Positions 1 through 7,549 of a stretch of DNA of 64,000 bases are shown piece after piece. The notes under the pieces were generated by a model, which did not search any database, was not told the DNA's origin, and saw nothing but the letters and a program-made list of their open reading frames with translations. The stretch comes from Sva-07 sp963698435 (GTDB taxonomy: Bacteria; Actinomycetota; Acidimicrobiia; Acidimicrobiales; Ilumatobacteraceae). Position 1 is the stretch's first letter. Each line of letters begins with the position of its first letter. The stretch is from positions 620,001-684,000 of the forward strand of contig CAVOQV010000005.1 of assembly GCA_963698435.1 (NCBI GenBank). The letters run 5' to 3'. Both the position numbers and the translations under genes were made by a program.

Positions 1-226
1 TGGATGCCAGGAGGGGTCCGGTCGGCGCCGGCGCCGAACCGTCCGACCCGTCCGAGATGCAGCTGGCCACAACCAGTCCGGAAATCACAGCGAACAGGAC
101 GCCACGCGAGATCCGGCGACGCGAACCGGTCGTCGACGGCGGTGGGACTCGACGTTGGAGTGCGCCGGGCCGGCCATGTCGACATGGCGGGCCCGGCCAG
201 GTGGGATCGCCTGGTGCTCGCTGCAC
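1..226 (-). CDS. Probable lipoprotein, N-terminal fragment (cut by window edge)
   Basis: A minus-strand frame stays open from a GTG at 226 to the left edge. It encodes basic residues followed by the hydrophobic stretch RGVLFAVISGLVVASC, a plausible lipoprotein signal with lipobox VASC, then a Ser/Gly/Ala/Pro linker (SDGSDGSAPAPTG). The mature protein would be lipidated at that Cys and face outward; its function lies outside the window. The start is unsure: no ATG is in frame, the GTG at 226 lies upstream of a strong palindrome (165-196), and the GTG at 88 would leave too short a signal. A lost base in the leader is possible. It would be divergent from the aminotransferase at 343. Confidence 0.4.
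   Translation of the reverse strand, partial: MQRAPGDPTWPGPPCRHGRPGALQRRVPPPSTTGSRRRISRGVLFAVISGLVVASCISDGSDGSAPAPTGPLLAS
165..196. repeat. Near-perfect palindrome
   Basis: Two 16-base arms meet without a loop. The left arm CCGGGCCGGCCATGTC matches the reverse complement of the right arm at 15 of 16 positions. It lies upstream of the aminotransferase and overlaps the uncertain leader of the lipoprotein frame. It could be an operator for a dimeric regulator or a cruciform. No other copy was seen in the window. Confidence 0.6.
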
Positions 227-342
227 CTGTTCGGAGGAGTTGAGCACCGTCGTCCCAGGGCGAGATCCGGCCGCCACCACGGCCCGCACCGTACCCGACC
301 CCCCGGTCCCCCGGGCGCTCCGGGACGCGCTGCAAGGATGGG

Positions 343-1566
343 GTGATGACCGAGTTGGCCATCCACGGGGGCTCACCGATCCGAACCGAGCCGTATCCGG
401 CGTGGCCGGAACACGACGAACGCGAGCGCGCCAATCTGCTCGACGTGCTCGACTCGAAGAAGTGGTGGTCGTCGCAGGGCACGAAGGTGCGCGAGTTCGA
501 ACGACGGTGGGGCGCGTTCCACGGAGCCGGTCCCGCCGTCGCGGTGACGAACGGCTCGCACTCGATCGAGGTCGCGCTGCTCGCCACAGGGGTCGGGGAG
601 GGCGACGAGGTGATCCTGCCGAGTTGGACGTTCGTGGCCACGGCCGCATCCGTGCTCATGGTCAACGCCCGACCGGTGCTGGTCGACGTCGAACTCGGCA
701 GCGGATGCGTCGACCCCGACGCCGTCGAAGCGGCCATCACACCTCGAACTCGCGCGGTGATCGCGGTACACATCGCCGGGCACCCTGCCGACATGGACCG
801 TCTGGTCGAGATCTGCACCCGCCATGACCTCGTCCTGATCGAGGACTGTGCCCACGCCCACGGATCGCTGTTCAACGGCCGGATGGTCGGTACGTTCGGC
901 GCAGCGGCCGGCTACTCGTTCCAGGCGTCCAAGCTGATGACGGGAGGTGAGGGCGGCGCAGTCGTGTCGACGGACACTGAGGTCATCGCTCGCGCGGCAT
1001 CGTTCGCCGATTGCGGGCGCCGCCAAGGCGAGTGGTTCTACTCGCATTACGTCCTCGGCGGGAACTACCGCATGACCGAATGGCAGGGCGCCGTGCTGCT
1101 CGCTCAGCTCGATCGCTTCGAGGAGCAGCAGCAACGACGCGACCGCAACGCAGCGACACTCAACGCCGAATTGGCGATGATCCCCGGCGTCCATCCGCAG
1201 ACTCGCGACCCTCGTTGCGAACGACAGGGAAACTACTGCTACGTGGTGCGCATCGATCCGGGTGAGTTCGGAGCCGACCGTGAACCGATCCGTCTCGCGC
1301 TCGCTGCGGAAGGGATCTCTCTCACGATGTCGTACCCGCCGGTTCACCATCTCGACCTGTTCCGCGATCCCGACGGTTTCGCGCCTCGCGTGCGCGACCG
1401 TGGCGAGATGCAGGACTGGGTGTCGCTGTCGCTCCCGATCAGCGAGCGGCTCGCCGCCACCACGCTGTGGTTCACGACGTCCGTGCTGATGGGATCGGAA
1501 GACGACGCGCTCGACGTCGTGCGTGCGGTCGCAAAGGTCCAGCGACATGCCGGGGCCCTGTCGTGA
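343..1566 (+). CDS. DegT/DnrJ/EryC1/StrS-family aminotransferase
   Basis: PLP-dependent aminotransferase of about 407 residues that moves an amino group onto a keto-sugar or keto-cyclitol. K197 in SFQASKLMTGG is the expected PLP lysine, and D168 in IEDCAHAHG is the acidic residue that contacts the pyridine nitrogen. Length and motif order are normal for the family. GTG at 343 is followed directly by ATG at 346; AAGG at 334-337 is a weak ribosome site that better suits the ATG. The gene converges on a Gfo/Idh/MocA dehydrogenase. Such pairs make amino sugars or aminocyclitols (the dehydrogenase oxidises a hydroxyl, the transaminase aminates it), but they are not in one operon here, so a joint pathway is only inferred. 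Confidence 0.88.
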   Translation: MMTELAIHGGSPIRTEPYPAWPEHDERERANLLDVLDSKKWWSSQGTKVREFERRWGAFHGAGPAVAVTNGSHSIEVALLATGVGEGDEVILPSWTFVATAASVLMVNARPVLVDVELGSGCVDPDAVEAAITPRTRAVIAVHIAGHPADMDRLVEICTRHDLVLIEDCAHAHGSLFNGRMVGTFGAAAGYSFQASKLMTGGEGGAVVSTDTEVIARAASFADCGRRQGEWFYSHYVLGGNYRMTEWQGAVLLAQLDRFEEQQQRRDRNAATLNAELAMIPGVHPQTRDPRCERQGNYCYVVRIDPGEFGADREPIRLALAAEGISLTMSYPPVHHLDLFRDPDGFAPRVRDRGEMQDWVSLSLPISERLAATTLWFTTSVLMGSEDDALDVVRAVAKVQRHAGALS

Positions 1567-1638
1567 CCCACTCCGTCAGCGGCGCGATGGTCCCCCGCCC
1601 GAGCGCCTGACCGGACGGATGGCGTTGGGCGGCACCGG

Positions 1639-2775
1639 TCAGTCGAGGCCGAACTCGGACAGCTCGACCGGACGGCGTTCGTCGATCGAGCGATGTGCTG
1701 CGGCGCCGGTGGCGACGGCCCACAGTCCCTCGGTGACGGTCACTGCTGCGGGCTCGCCTGCGCGGATCGCATCGGCGAGGGCGAGGTGTTCCATGAAGCT
1801 CGCGCCCTGGTGGAAGTCGGGAAAGGGCACCCTCGGGTCCATCGGCGCCGGGATCTCGCGCACGCCGCTGCCGGGACGGGAGCCGGGCACCCCCGCTGCA
1901 GCGCGTTCGCCCAGCCAGACCACGTCGCCGGGCACGGTCGCCTCCATCTTCGCGAGGTCGCCGGTGATGGTGATCTCCTGCTCGAATCGACCCCCCTCGG
2001 CGAACATGCACAGGTCGAGCGCGCCACGAACTCCATTCGCGAACTCGACGATGACGAACGCATTGTCGAGAATGTCGGCGCGTTCGATGCGACCGTCGAT
2101 CTCGTACTCCTCGTCGAGATGGTTGACGTCCTGGCCCCCACTCGCCATCACGCGTACAGGACGCGAGCCGGCAGCGAGATGCATCAGGTCGAAGAAGTGG
2201 CAGCACTTCTCCACCAGCGTGCCACCGGTGTTGCGACTGAACCGGTTCCAGTCCCCGACCTTCTTCAGGAACGGGAACCGGTGCTCGCGGATCGACACCA
2301 TGTGCGTCGTTCCGCACACACCGGTCGCCAGCTGTTCGAGCATCGTGGCCGGGGTGGGCATGAACCGGTACTGCAGGCCCATCCACGTGATCGCGTTGCG
2401 GTCGGCGGCAGCGTCCTCGACCCGCCTGCAGTCGTCGACCGTGGTGCACAGCGGCTTCTCGATCAGCACGTGCTTGTCGGTGGCGAGCGCATCGGCGAGA
2501 ACCGCTGCATGGGTGTGGTTCGGTGAGGTGATGATCACCACATCGACGTTCGGGTCAGCGAGCAGTGCGCGGTGGTCGTCGTACACGGCAGCGCGCTCCT
2601 TGGCCGCCTCGCCATCAGGTCCCGCGGCGATGCACCCGAGGCCCCATTCGATGCTCGAGGCCACCGGATCGGCGAGCGCCACGACCTGCGCGCCATCCAG
2701 ATGGTTGAGGTCGAGGATGTGCTCACCCCCCATCATGCCGCTCCCGACCACGCCGTACCTGATGAGCTGACTCAC
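1639..2775 (-). CDS. Gfo/Idh/MocA-family oxidoreductase
   Basis: NAD(P)-dependent sugar or cyclitol dehydrogenase, 378 residues. The N-terminal Rossmann motif is YGVVGSGMMGGEH (from residue 7). The EKPLC motif carries the catalytic-region lysine, and a later KCCHFFDLMH segment supplies the conserved His/Asp. A GTG start at 2775 is chosen because the Rossmann strand follows within a few residues and a TACGGT box ends 7 bases upstream; a longer frame to 2835 adds 20 Arg-rich residues with no family similarity and runs into a repeat. Substrate cannot be told from sequence. It converges with the DegT aminotransferase and may act with it. Confidence 0.88.
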   Translation of the reverse strand: MSQLIRYGVVGSGMMGGEHILDLNHLDGAQVVALADPVASSIEWGLGCIAAGPDGEAAKERAAVYDDHRALLADPNVDVVIITSPNHTHAAVLADALATDKHVLIEKPLCTTVDDCRRVEDAAADRNAITWMGLQYRFMPTPATMLEQLATGVCGTTHMVSIREHRFPFLKKVGDWNRFSRNTGGTLVEKCCHFFDLMHLAAGSRPVRVMASGGQDVNHLDEEYEIDGRIERADILDNAFVIVEFANGVRGALDLCMFAEGGRFEQEITITGDLAKMEATVPGDVVWLGERAAAGVPGSRPGSGVREIPAPMDPRVPFPDFHQGASFMEHLALADAIRAGEPAAVTVTEGLWAVATGAAAHRSIDERRPVELSEFGLD

Positions 2776-2782
2776 CAGGCGA

Positions 2783-2788
2783 ACCGTA
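2783..2788 (-). promoter_or_regulatory. -10 box TACGGT of Gfo/Idh gene
   Basis: TACGGT on the minus strand lies 7 bases upstream of the GTG at 2775, in the spacing repeated before many genes here; it implies a leaderless or near-leaderless mRNA. No convincing -35 was seen. Confidence 0.5.
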
Positions 2789-2800
2789 CCGCGCCGGGTC

Positions 2801-2828
2801 CCCCGACGATCAGTGCGCGAGCAGTCCC
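2801..2828. repeat. Half copy of hairpin repeat family A
   Basis: CCCCGACGATCAGTGCGCGA followed by GCAGTCCC repeats the left arm of the hairpin that begins nine bases further on, without its right arm. It looks like a truncated or partly duplicated unit. Confidence 0.65.
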
Positions 2829-2836
2829 ACACCACC

Positions 2837-2896
2837 CCCGACGATCAGTGCGCGAGCTGTCTCGGAAAGCGGCAGGGTTCGCGCACTGATCATCGG
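2837..2896. repeat. Hairpin repeat family A, copy 1
   Basis: The left arm GACGATCAGTGCGCGAG (2840-2856) pairs with the right arm TTCGCGCACTGATCATCG (2878-2895), around a centre with TCGGAAAGCGGCAGGG. The same plan recurs at 3512-3570, so the decayed gene at 2940-3502 has a copy on each side. Confidence 0.8.
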
Positions 2897-2939
2897 ACAG
2901 GAACGGGAGATTCCGTTCGGGAGACCCGATCGCCCACTG

Positions 2940-3502
2940 ATGGGCATGCAACTGCGTGACGTGGATGGTTGGGCGCAGGCTCACCACGGGGTGATCTCGA
3001 TGGACGCGAGCGGGCTCAGCCGATCGAGTTGGGATCGAGCCATCCGGTCGGGCCAGCTCGAGCAACTCCACCCCGGCGTGGCGCGCCTCCACGGAACGAT
3101 CGCCACGCCGGAGCAACGGATCTCTGCGGCAGTCCTCGCCGTCGGCCCACCGGCAGCAACGCCGTCGACGACTGGGCGATCGACGGCAAACCGACCGATT
3201 CGCTCCTCGAGACCACGATGCAGCGTCTCGTCGACGCCGACCGGCTGCCGATTGTCGAGTTCCGCCCGGTGATCTGCGGTTGGGAAGTGGACCGCCGCGT
3301 GATCGGGACACCCGTGATCCTCGAATGCGACGGTTGGACCCATCACGGGCTGCAGCGCAACCGGTCCGAGCGAGACCGCGACCGCAACGCGGATCTCATC
3401 GCGGCGGGGTGGATCATCGTCCCTTTCACCTACCGAGCGATCACCTCTCGCCCGAAGGCGACTGCCGACCGGATCGCTGCGGCCGTCGCTCGCTGGCACT
3501 GA
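2940..3502 (+). pseudogene. AbiEi-like / DUF559 nuclease-domain protein, internally deleted and out of frame
   Basis: The N-terminal part (from ATG 2940, or 2946) reads MQLRDVDGWAQAHHGVIS then LSRSSWDRAIRSGQLEQLHP and ISAAVLAVG, the winged-helix start of proteins annotated as type IV toxin-antitoxin AbiEi-like. The C-terminal part, in another frame, reads DDWAIDGKPTDSLLETTMQR through VILECDGWTHH and VPFTYRAI, the DUF559 (Vsr-like) fold with its acidic ECDGW motif. Intact family members have roughly 80-100 residues between these blocks; here they are abutted near 3150-3180 with a frame change, so this is a true internal deletion rather than one miscalled base. Hairpin repeats lie on both sides. 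The product is almost certainly non-functional. Confidence 0.75.
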
Positions 3503-3511
3503 GCCGCCGCT

Positions 3512-3570
3512 CCAACGATCAGTGCGCGAACTGTTCCGGAAAGCGGCACGGCTCGAGCACCGATCGTTGG
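3512..3570. repeat. Hairpin repeat family A, copy 2
   Basis: The left arm CCAACGATCAGTGCGCGAAC and the right half GCTCGAGCACCGATCGTTGG form an imperfect palindrome of nearly 60 bases around GGAAAGCGG. It matches copy 1 in arm (GATCAGTGCGCGA) and in centre (CGGAAAGCGGCA), and begins nine bases after the decayed gene's stop. Confidence 0.8.
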
Positions 3571-3592
3571 AACGTGGACGGAGACCGGCCGG

Positions 3593-3598
3593 TACGGT
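3593..3598 (+). promoter_or_regulatory. -10 box TACGGT of aldo/keto reductase
   Basis: TACGGT ends 7 bases before the GTG at 3606, the spacing expected of a leaderless transcript, and it supports that start over the earlier in-frame ATG at 3522 inside the hairpin repeat. Confidence 0.5.
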
Positions 3599-3605
3599 GG
3601 CGGAC

Positions 3606-4502
3606 GTGACGAACCACGCGTTGTTGGGCCGGCTCGGGCGGATCGCCTACGGGTGCTGGCGCTTTGCCGGCACCGACGTGGCAGCGGCCCGGGAGAAGAT
3701 CGAAACGGCGCTCGACGTCGGCATGACGTTGATCGACACGGCCGACATCTACGGTTACGACGGGTCCGCGCCGGCGCCCGCCGGAGGATTCGGCGGCGCC
3801 GAGACGCTGCTCGGCCGGGTGCTGGCCGACACCCCGGGACTGCGCGACCGGATCGTATTGGCCACCAAGGGAGGGATCACTCCGCCGGTTCCCTACGACT
3901 CGTCTCCCGCCTACCTCCGCGACGCCTGCGAAGCATCGCTTCGCCGACTTCGGGTCGACACGATCGACCTGTACCAGATCCACCGGCCCGACCTCCTGGC
4001 CCACCCGGCCGACACCGCTGCCGTCCTCGACGAGCTCGTCGCATCGGGCAAGGTCCGAGCGATCGGCGTGTCGAACTTCACCGCCGCACAGACCCGCGCC
4101 ATGCAGCGCCACCTCACCACACCACTCACATCGACCCAGCCCGAGTTCTCCCCGCTCGCAACCGCCCCGATCACCGACGGCACGTTCGACCTCGCCATGG
4201 AGACCGGCCTCGTTCCACTCGCCTGGAGCCCGCTCGCCGGAGGGCGACTGGCGAGCGGAGCAGACGACGACCGCGCCCGGTCCGTCGCCGCCGTCTGCGA
4301 CCGGTTCGCGTCCGTCTTCGGTGTGAGTCGCAGCGCAATCCTGCTCGCCTGGGCGATGCGACACCCGGCCGGCGTCATCCCGATCGTCGGCACCCAACAA
4401 CCCGACCGCATCCGCGAGTGCGCCCGCGCCACCGAGGTCGAGCTCGCACCCAACCAGTGGTACGAGATCCTGGTCGCCGGTCGCGGCGAACCGATGCCGT
4501 GA
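3606..4502 (+). CDS. Aldo/keto reductase
   Basis: NADPH-dependent TIM-barrel carbonyl reductase, 298 residues. The catalytic tetrad is visible: D44 and Y49 in LIDTADIYGY, K88 in LATKGG, H126 in YQIHRPD. GKVRAIGVSNF and PLAWSPLAGG are further family marks. GTG 3606 is preferred because the ATG at 3522 would add residues encoded by the hairpin repeat. The gene overlaps the following LLM monooxygenase by GTGA, so the two are translationally coupled; a flavin monooxygenase plus an aldehyde reductase would suit degradation of a small oxidised substrate, which is inference. Confidence 0.9.
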   Translation: MTNHALLGRLGRIAYGCWRFAGTDVAAAREKIETALDVGMTLIDTADIYGYDGSAPAPAGGFGGAETLLGRVLADTPGLRDRIVLATKGGITPPVPYDSSPAYLRDACEASLRRLRVDTIDLYQIHRPDLLAHPADTAAVLDELVASGKVRAIGVSNFTAAQTRAMQRHLTTPLTSTQPEFSPLATAPITDGTFDLAMETGLVPLAWSPLAGGRLASGADDDRARSVAAVCDRFASVFGVSRSAILLAWAMRHPAGVIPIVGTQQPDRIRECARATEVELAPNQWYEILVAGRGEPMP

Positions 4503-5638
4503 CCGGACCGGACGCGACGGCACCGACGACCAGTTCTCGGGGATCCGGATCCGGGATCGAGGTTGCCTGGTTCTCGGCGCTCTGCGACGACGACTACGAA
4601 TTCCTCGGTGTGCCCGACCCGAACCTGACGTCGTCGTGGTCCCACTGTCGTGACATCGTCAGCACCGCTGAGGCCAACGGCTTCGACAACGTGCTGCTGC
4701 CGTCCGGCTACGCCCTCGGCATCGACGGTGTGCCGTTCGCCGGCGGCATCGCGGCGATCACCGAACGGATCAAGCTGCTGCTGGCCGTTCGTTGCGGAGA
4801 GATGTGGCCGCCTCAGCTCGCCCGCCAGCTCGCCGGACTCGACCAGATGCTCGACGGCCGGCTCACGATCAACATCATCAGCTCGGACCTGCCCGGCACC
4901 CAGCTCGAGAGCGAACCGCGCTACGCCCGCACGCTCGAGGTGATGAACATCCTGCGCACACTCCTCGCGGGGGAACGGATCGACCATCACGGCGAGTTCT
5001 ACGACCTCGGCGTCGACGCACCCCGCGTCGCGGTGGACCGAGCAGCTGCTCGACGCACTGCCGGGCTTCCCGCGACGCCACCGTTCTACTTCGGCGGTCT
5101 GTCGGAGCCCGCCCGCGAGGTGGCCGCTGCCGCCGCCGACGTCTATCTGATGTGGCCCGACACGATGCCGGAGATCGAAGCGATCATCACCGACTTGCGC
5201 TCCCGAGCAGCACGACACGGACGCACGCTCCGATTCGGGTATCGCACCCACATCGTCGTCAGGGAAACCGAGGCCGATGCCCGCATCGCCGCAACCCGAC
5301 TCCTGTCGCGGCTCGATGCCGCCGAGGGCGAGGCGATCCGCAACCGCTCGCTCGACACTGCGTCGATCGGCGTCTCACGACAGGCCGAACTTCGCGACAC
5401 CTCCGACGACGACGGATTCATCGAGGACCATCTCTGGACGGGCATCGCCCGCGCCCGATCGGGCTGCGGCGCGGCGATCGTGGGCGACCCCGACCAGGTC
5501 GTCGCCAAGCTGCGTGCCTACATGGCGCTCGGCATCGACGCGTTCATCCTGTCCGGCTACCCCCATCTCGCCGAGTGCGACCTGGTCGCCGAGCACGTTC
5601 TGCCCGCCCTGCGTCACATCGGGCCCGGCACCGTGTGA
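4499..5638 (+). CDS. LLM-class flavin-dependent oxidoreductase (alkanesulfonate-monooxygenase-like)
   Basis: Luciferase-like TIM-barrel enzyme, 379 residues, closest in motifs to SsuD-type FMNH2-dependent monooxygenases: EVAWFSALCDDDYEFLG at the start, GGIAAITERIKLLLAVR, LDQMLDGRLTINIISSD, PPFYFGGLSEPAREVAA, LWTGIARARSGCGAAIVGDP and DAFILSGYPH near the end. GTG 4499 overlaps the stop of the aldo/keto reductase. About eight residues are extra before PPFYFGG compared with what I recall of the family; alternative frames there are protein-like, so a compensated pair of indels is possible. The stop lies inside a palindromic repeat (5613-5639). Substrate unknown. Confidence 0.87.
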   Translation: MTGPDATAPTTSSRGSGSGIEVAWFSALCDDDYEFLGVPDPNLTSSWSHCRDIVSTAEANGFDNVLLPSGYALGIDGVPFAGGIAAITERIKLLLAVRCGEMWPPQLARQLAGLDQMLDGRLTINIISSDLPGTQLESEPRYARTLEVMNILRTLLAGERIDHHGEFYDLGVDAPRVAVDRAAARRTAGLPATPPFYFGGLSEPAREVAAAAADVYLMWPDTMPEIEAIITDLRSRAARHGRTLRFGYRTHIVVRETEADARIAATRLLSRLDAAEGEAIRNRSLDTASIGVSRQAELRDTSDDDGFIEDHLWTGIARARSGCGAAIVGDPDQVVAKLRAYMALGIDAFILSGYPHLAECDLVAEHVLPALRHIGPGTV

Positions 5639-5667
5639 CGGTCGATCGGGGCCGGCACCGTGTGACG
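5613..5667. repeat. Palindrome family C, copy 1, with tandem partial duplicate
   Basis: A 27-base palindrome (5613-5639) runs from GTCACATCGGGCCCGG to GGCACCGTGTGAC. Its right half is repeated at once (GGGCCGGCACCGTGTGACGG at 5649-5668). The first unit contains the stop codon of the LLM gene. A near-identical palindrome lies at 13817-13843. Confidence 0.7.
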
Positions 5668-5668
5668 G

Positions 5669-6037
5669 TCAGGTGGAGAGCGCGGCGAACACCGCAGAGT
5701 CGGCGTACTCGTCGATACGGGTGATCAGGCCGTCGTCGTCGAATCGCACGACGACGCACACGTCGGTCGAGGCCGACTCGCCGTCGGGCCGGGTGAGCGT
5801 GACGACGTGCTGCTCGACGACGAATCCATCGCCGACGGAACGGCGCACGTCCGAGTACTGCACGCTCACACCCTCGTTCTTCAACCCCTGCACGAACGCC
5901 CTCAGGCCGACGATGTCGTGCTCGGGGTTGCCGTTCTGCTTCATCCGGACGTCGGCGGCGAGCAACGACTCGAGACCGTCGAATTCCTGTGACTCGAAGA
6001 TGGCGAACAGCTGGGCGGTACGTGCTGCGAGTTCCAT
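5669..6037 (-). CDS. SnoaL/NTF2-like small protein
   Basis: A 122-residue cone-fold protein: a helical start (ELAARTAQLFAIFESQEFDG), then an alternation of strands with FVVEQHVVTLTRPDGES, VCVVVRFDDDGLITRIDEY and a C-terminal helix. This matches the NTF2/SnoaL superfamily, whose members act as isomerases, hydrolases or ligand-binding subunits; the function here cannot be assigned. The ATG at 6037 is set by a TACGGT box seven bases upstream and by the usual start helix. It is divergent from tldD, and the two share a 48-base promoter region. Confidence 0.82.
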   Translation of the reverse strand: MELAARTAQLFAIFESQEFDGLESLLAADVRMKQNGNPEHDIVGLRAFVQGLKNEGVSVQYSDVRRSVGDGFVVEQHVVTLTRPDGESASTDVCVVVRFDDDGLITRIDEYADSAVFAALST

Positions 6038-6044
6038 ACCCGCA

Positions 6045-6050
6045 ACCGTA
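6045..6050 (-). promoter_or_regulatory. -10 box TACGGT of SnoaL-like gene
   Basis: TACGGT on the minus strand, seven bases from the ATG at 6037. It faces the divergent box at 6074-6079 and the two promoters must overlap. Confidence 0.5.
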
Positions 6051-6073
6051 TTCGTCCCGATGAGCTCGCCACG

Positions 6074-6079
6074 TAGCCT
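6074..6079 (+). promoter_or_regulatory. -10 box TAGCCT of tldD
   Basis: TAGCCT lies six bases upstream of the ATG at 6086. The same hexamer precedes the DUF368 gene (49306) and valS (60906). Confidence 0.45.
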
Positions 6080-6085
6080 GCAGGG

Positions 6086-7549
6086 ATGACCGACCTGTTG
6101 ATCGAATCGACTGCGCTCGAGGAGCGCCTCCGCGCTGCACTGCCCAGCAACGTCGACTACGCCTCGGCCCGCGTGGTCGACGAACGTTCGGAACGCCTGA
6201 GCGTTCGCCGCAACCAGTTGGAGCCGCTCTTCACCCAGTTCGACACCGGCGTGATGATCACGATCTGGAACAGCGGCGGCCTCGGCTACGCGGCGACGTC
6301 GGACCTCAGCGAGTCGGGCCTGGCAGCCGCTGTCGACCGGGCCCGGTACTGGGCAGGCGTGACCGCAGGGGCACTGGTCACCACGGCGGCGCCGACGAGC
6401 CACGCCGTCGGAACCTACGTGTCGCCGGTCGAGGTCACGTGGGACACGCTGCCGTTGAACGACCGGCTCGAACTGCTCCAGCAGCAGTCGCGCCTGCTCG
6501 GCATCGACGAGCGCATCGTGAACTGGGGAGCCTCGCTCCTGCGACGCGACGTCGATCAGCTCCTGCTGACCGCTTCGCGCGACGGCGACGCCGGACGCAT
6601 CGAGCAACGCTTCCGCTTCGTGTATCCGAGCCTCGACGCCACGGCCAACGAGGGCACCAACACGCAGACCCGTACGTTCGGCGGGCACGCGTTCTGCGGC
6701 CAAGGCGGCGCCGAGGTCCTCGGCCGCTACGGATTCGGCGACGCCGCGAGCCGGGTCGCCGACCAGGCACTCGAACTCCTGACGGCGCCGAACTGTCCCA
6801 CGGGGGTGATGGACGCGTTGCTCGCACCCGACCAGATGATCCTGCAGATCCACGAGTCGATCGGCCATCCGCTCGAACTCGATCGGATCCTCGGCGACGA
6901 GCGCAACTACGCCGGCACGAGCTTCGTCACGCCCGACATGTTCGGCACGTACCAGTACGGCTCTGAGCTGCTGAACGTCACCTTCGACCCGACCGTGCCC
7001 GGGCAGCTCGCGTCGTACGGCTTCGACGACGACGGCACGCCTGCCGAACGCCAACACCTCATCGAGAACGGCATCTTGGTCCGCGGCCTCGGCGGGGCCG
7101 TGTCGCAGGAGCGCAGCGGCCTGCCCGGCGTCGCCAACTCGCGAGCCCAGAACTGGAACCGACCGCCGATCGACCGGATGGCCAACCTCAACGTCGAACC
7201 CGGCGACTCGACCGTCGACGAGCTGATCTCGTCGATCGAGCAGGGCGTCTACTTCCACACCAACAACTCGTGGTCGATCGACGACAGCCGCAACAAGTTC
7301 CAGTTCGGCTGCGAGTACGGCCAGCAGATCGAGAACGGCGAGATCGTCGGCGCGGTCCGCAACCCCGGATATCGCGGCATCTCGTCGACGTTCTGGCGCA
7401 GCCTGTCGGGCGTTGCCGATCGCGCGAGCTTCACCGTGATGGGCACCCCCAACTGCGGCAAGGGTGAGCTCAACCAGGTGATCGGCACCGGCCACGCATC
7501 ACCGGCCTGCCGGTTCTCCAACGTCGAGGTCTTCGGAGGCGAAGCATGA
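6086..7549 (+). CDS. tldD: TldD-type metalloprotease subunit
   Basis: Zinc metalloprotease subunit of the TldD/TldE(PmbA) complex, 487 residues, cytoplasmic; characterised complexes trim or degrade modified or unfolded peptides. The zinc motif HESIGH is at about residues 256-260 within MILQIHESIGHPLELDRILG, followed by typical TldD segments (YAGTSFVTPDMFGTYQYGSE, LIENGILVRGLGG, RMANLNVEPGD). The next gene overlaps by ATGA and encodes the TldE half, so the pair is co-translated. No RiPP precursor is visible nearby, so a housekeeping proteolytic role is more likely than peptide maturation. Confidence 0.93.
   Translation: MTDLLIESTALEERLRAALPSNVDYASARVVDERSERLSVRRNQLEPLFTQFDTGVMITIWNSGGLGYAATSDLSESGLAAAVDRARYWAGVTAGALVTTAAPTSHAVGTYVSPVEVTWDTLPLNDRLELLQQQSRLLGIDERIVNWGASLLRRDVDQLLLTASRDGDAGRIEQRFRFVYPSLDATANEGTNTQTRTFGGHAFCGQGGAEVLGRYGFGDAASRVADQALELLTAPNCPTGVMDALLAPDQMILQIHESIGHPLELDRILGDERNYAGTSFVTPDMFGTYQYGSELLNVTFDPTVPGQLASYGFDDDGTPAERQHLIENGILVRGLGGAVSQERSGLPGVANSRAQNWNRPPIDRMANLNVEPGDSTVDELISSIEQGVYFHTNNSWSIDDSRNKFQFGCEYGQQIENGEIVGAVRNPGYRGISSTFWRSLSGVADRASFTVMGTPNCGKGELNQVIGTGHASPACRFSNVEVFGGEA

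Noticed and set aside
5669..7495. 608-residue minus-strand frame covering tldD
   Set aside because: Only its last 122 residues (the SnoaL-like protein) are protein-like; the rest is the shadow of tldD, which has the zinc motif and TldE partner.
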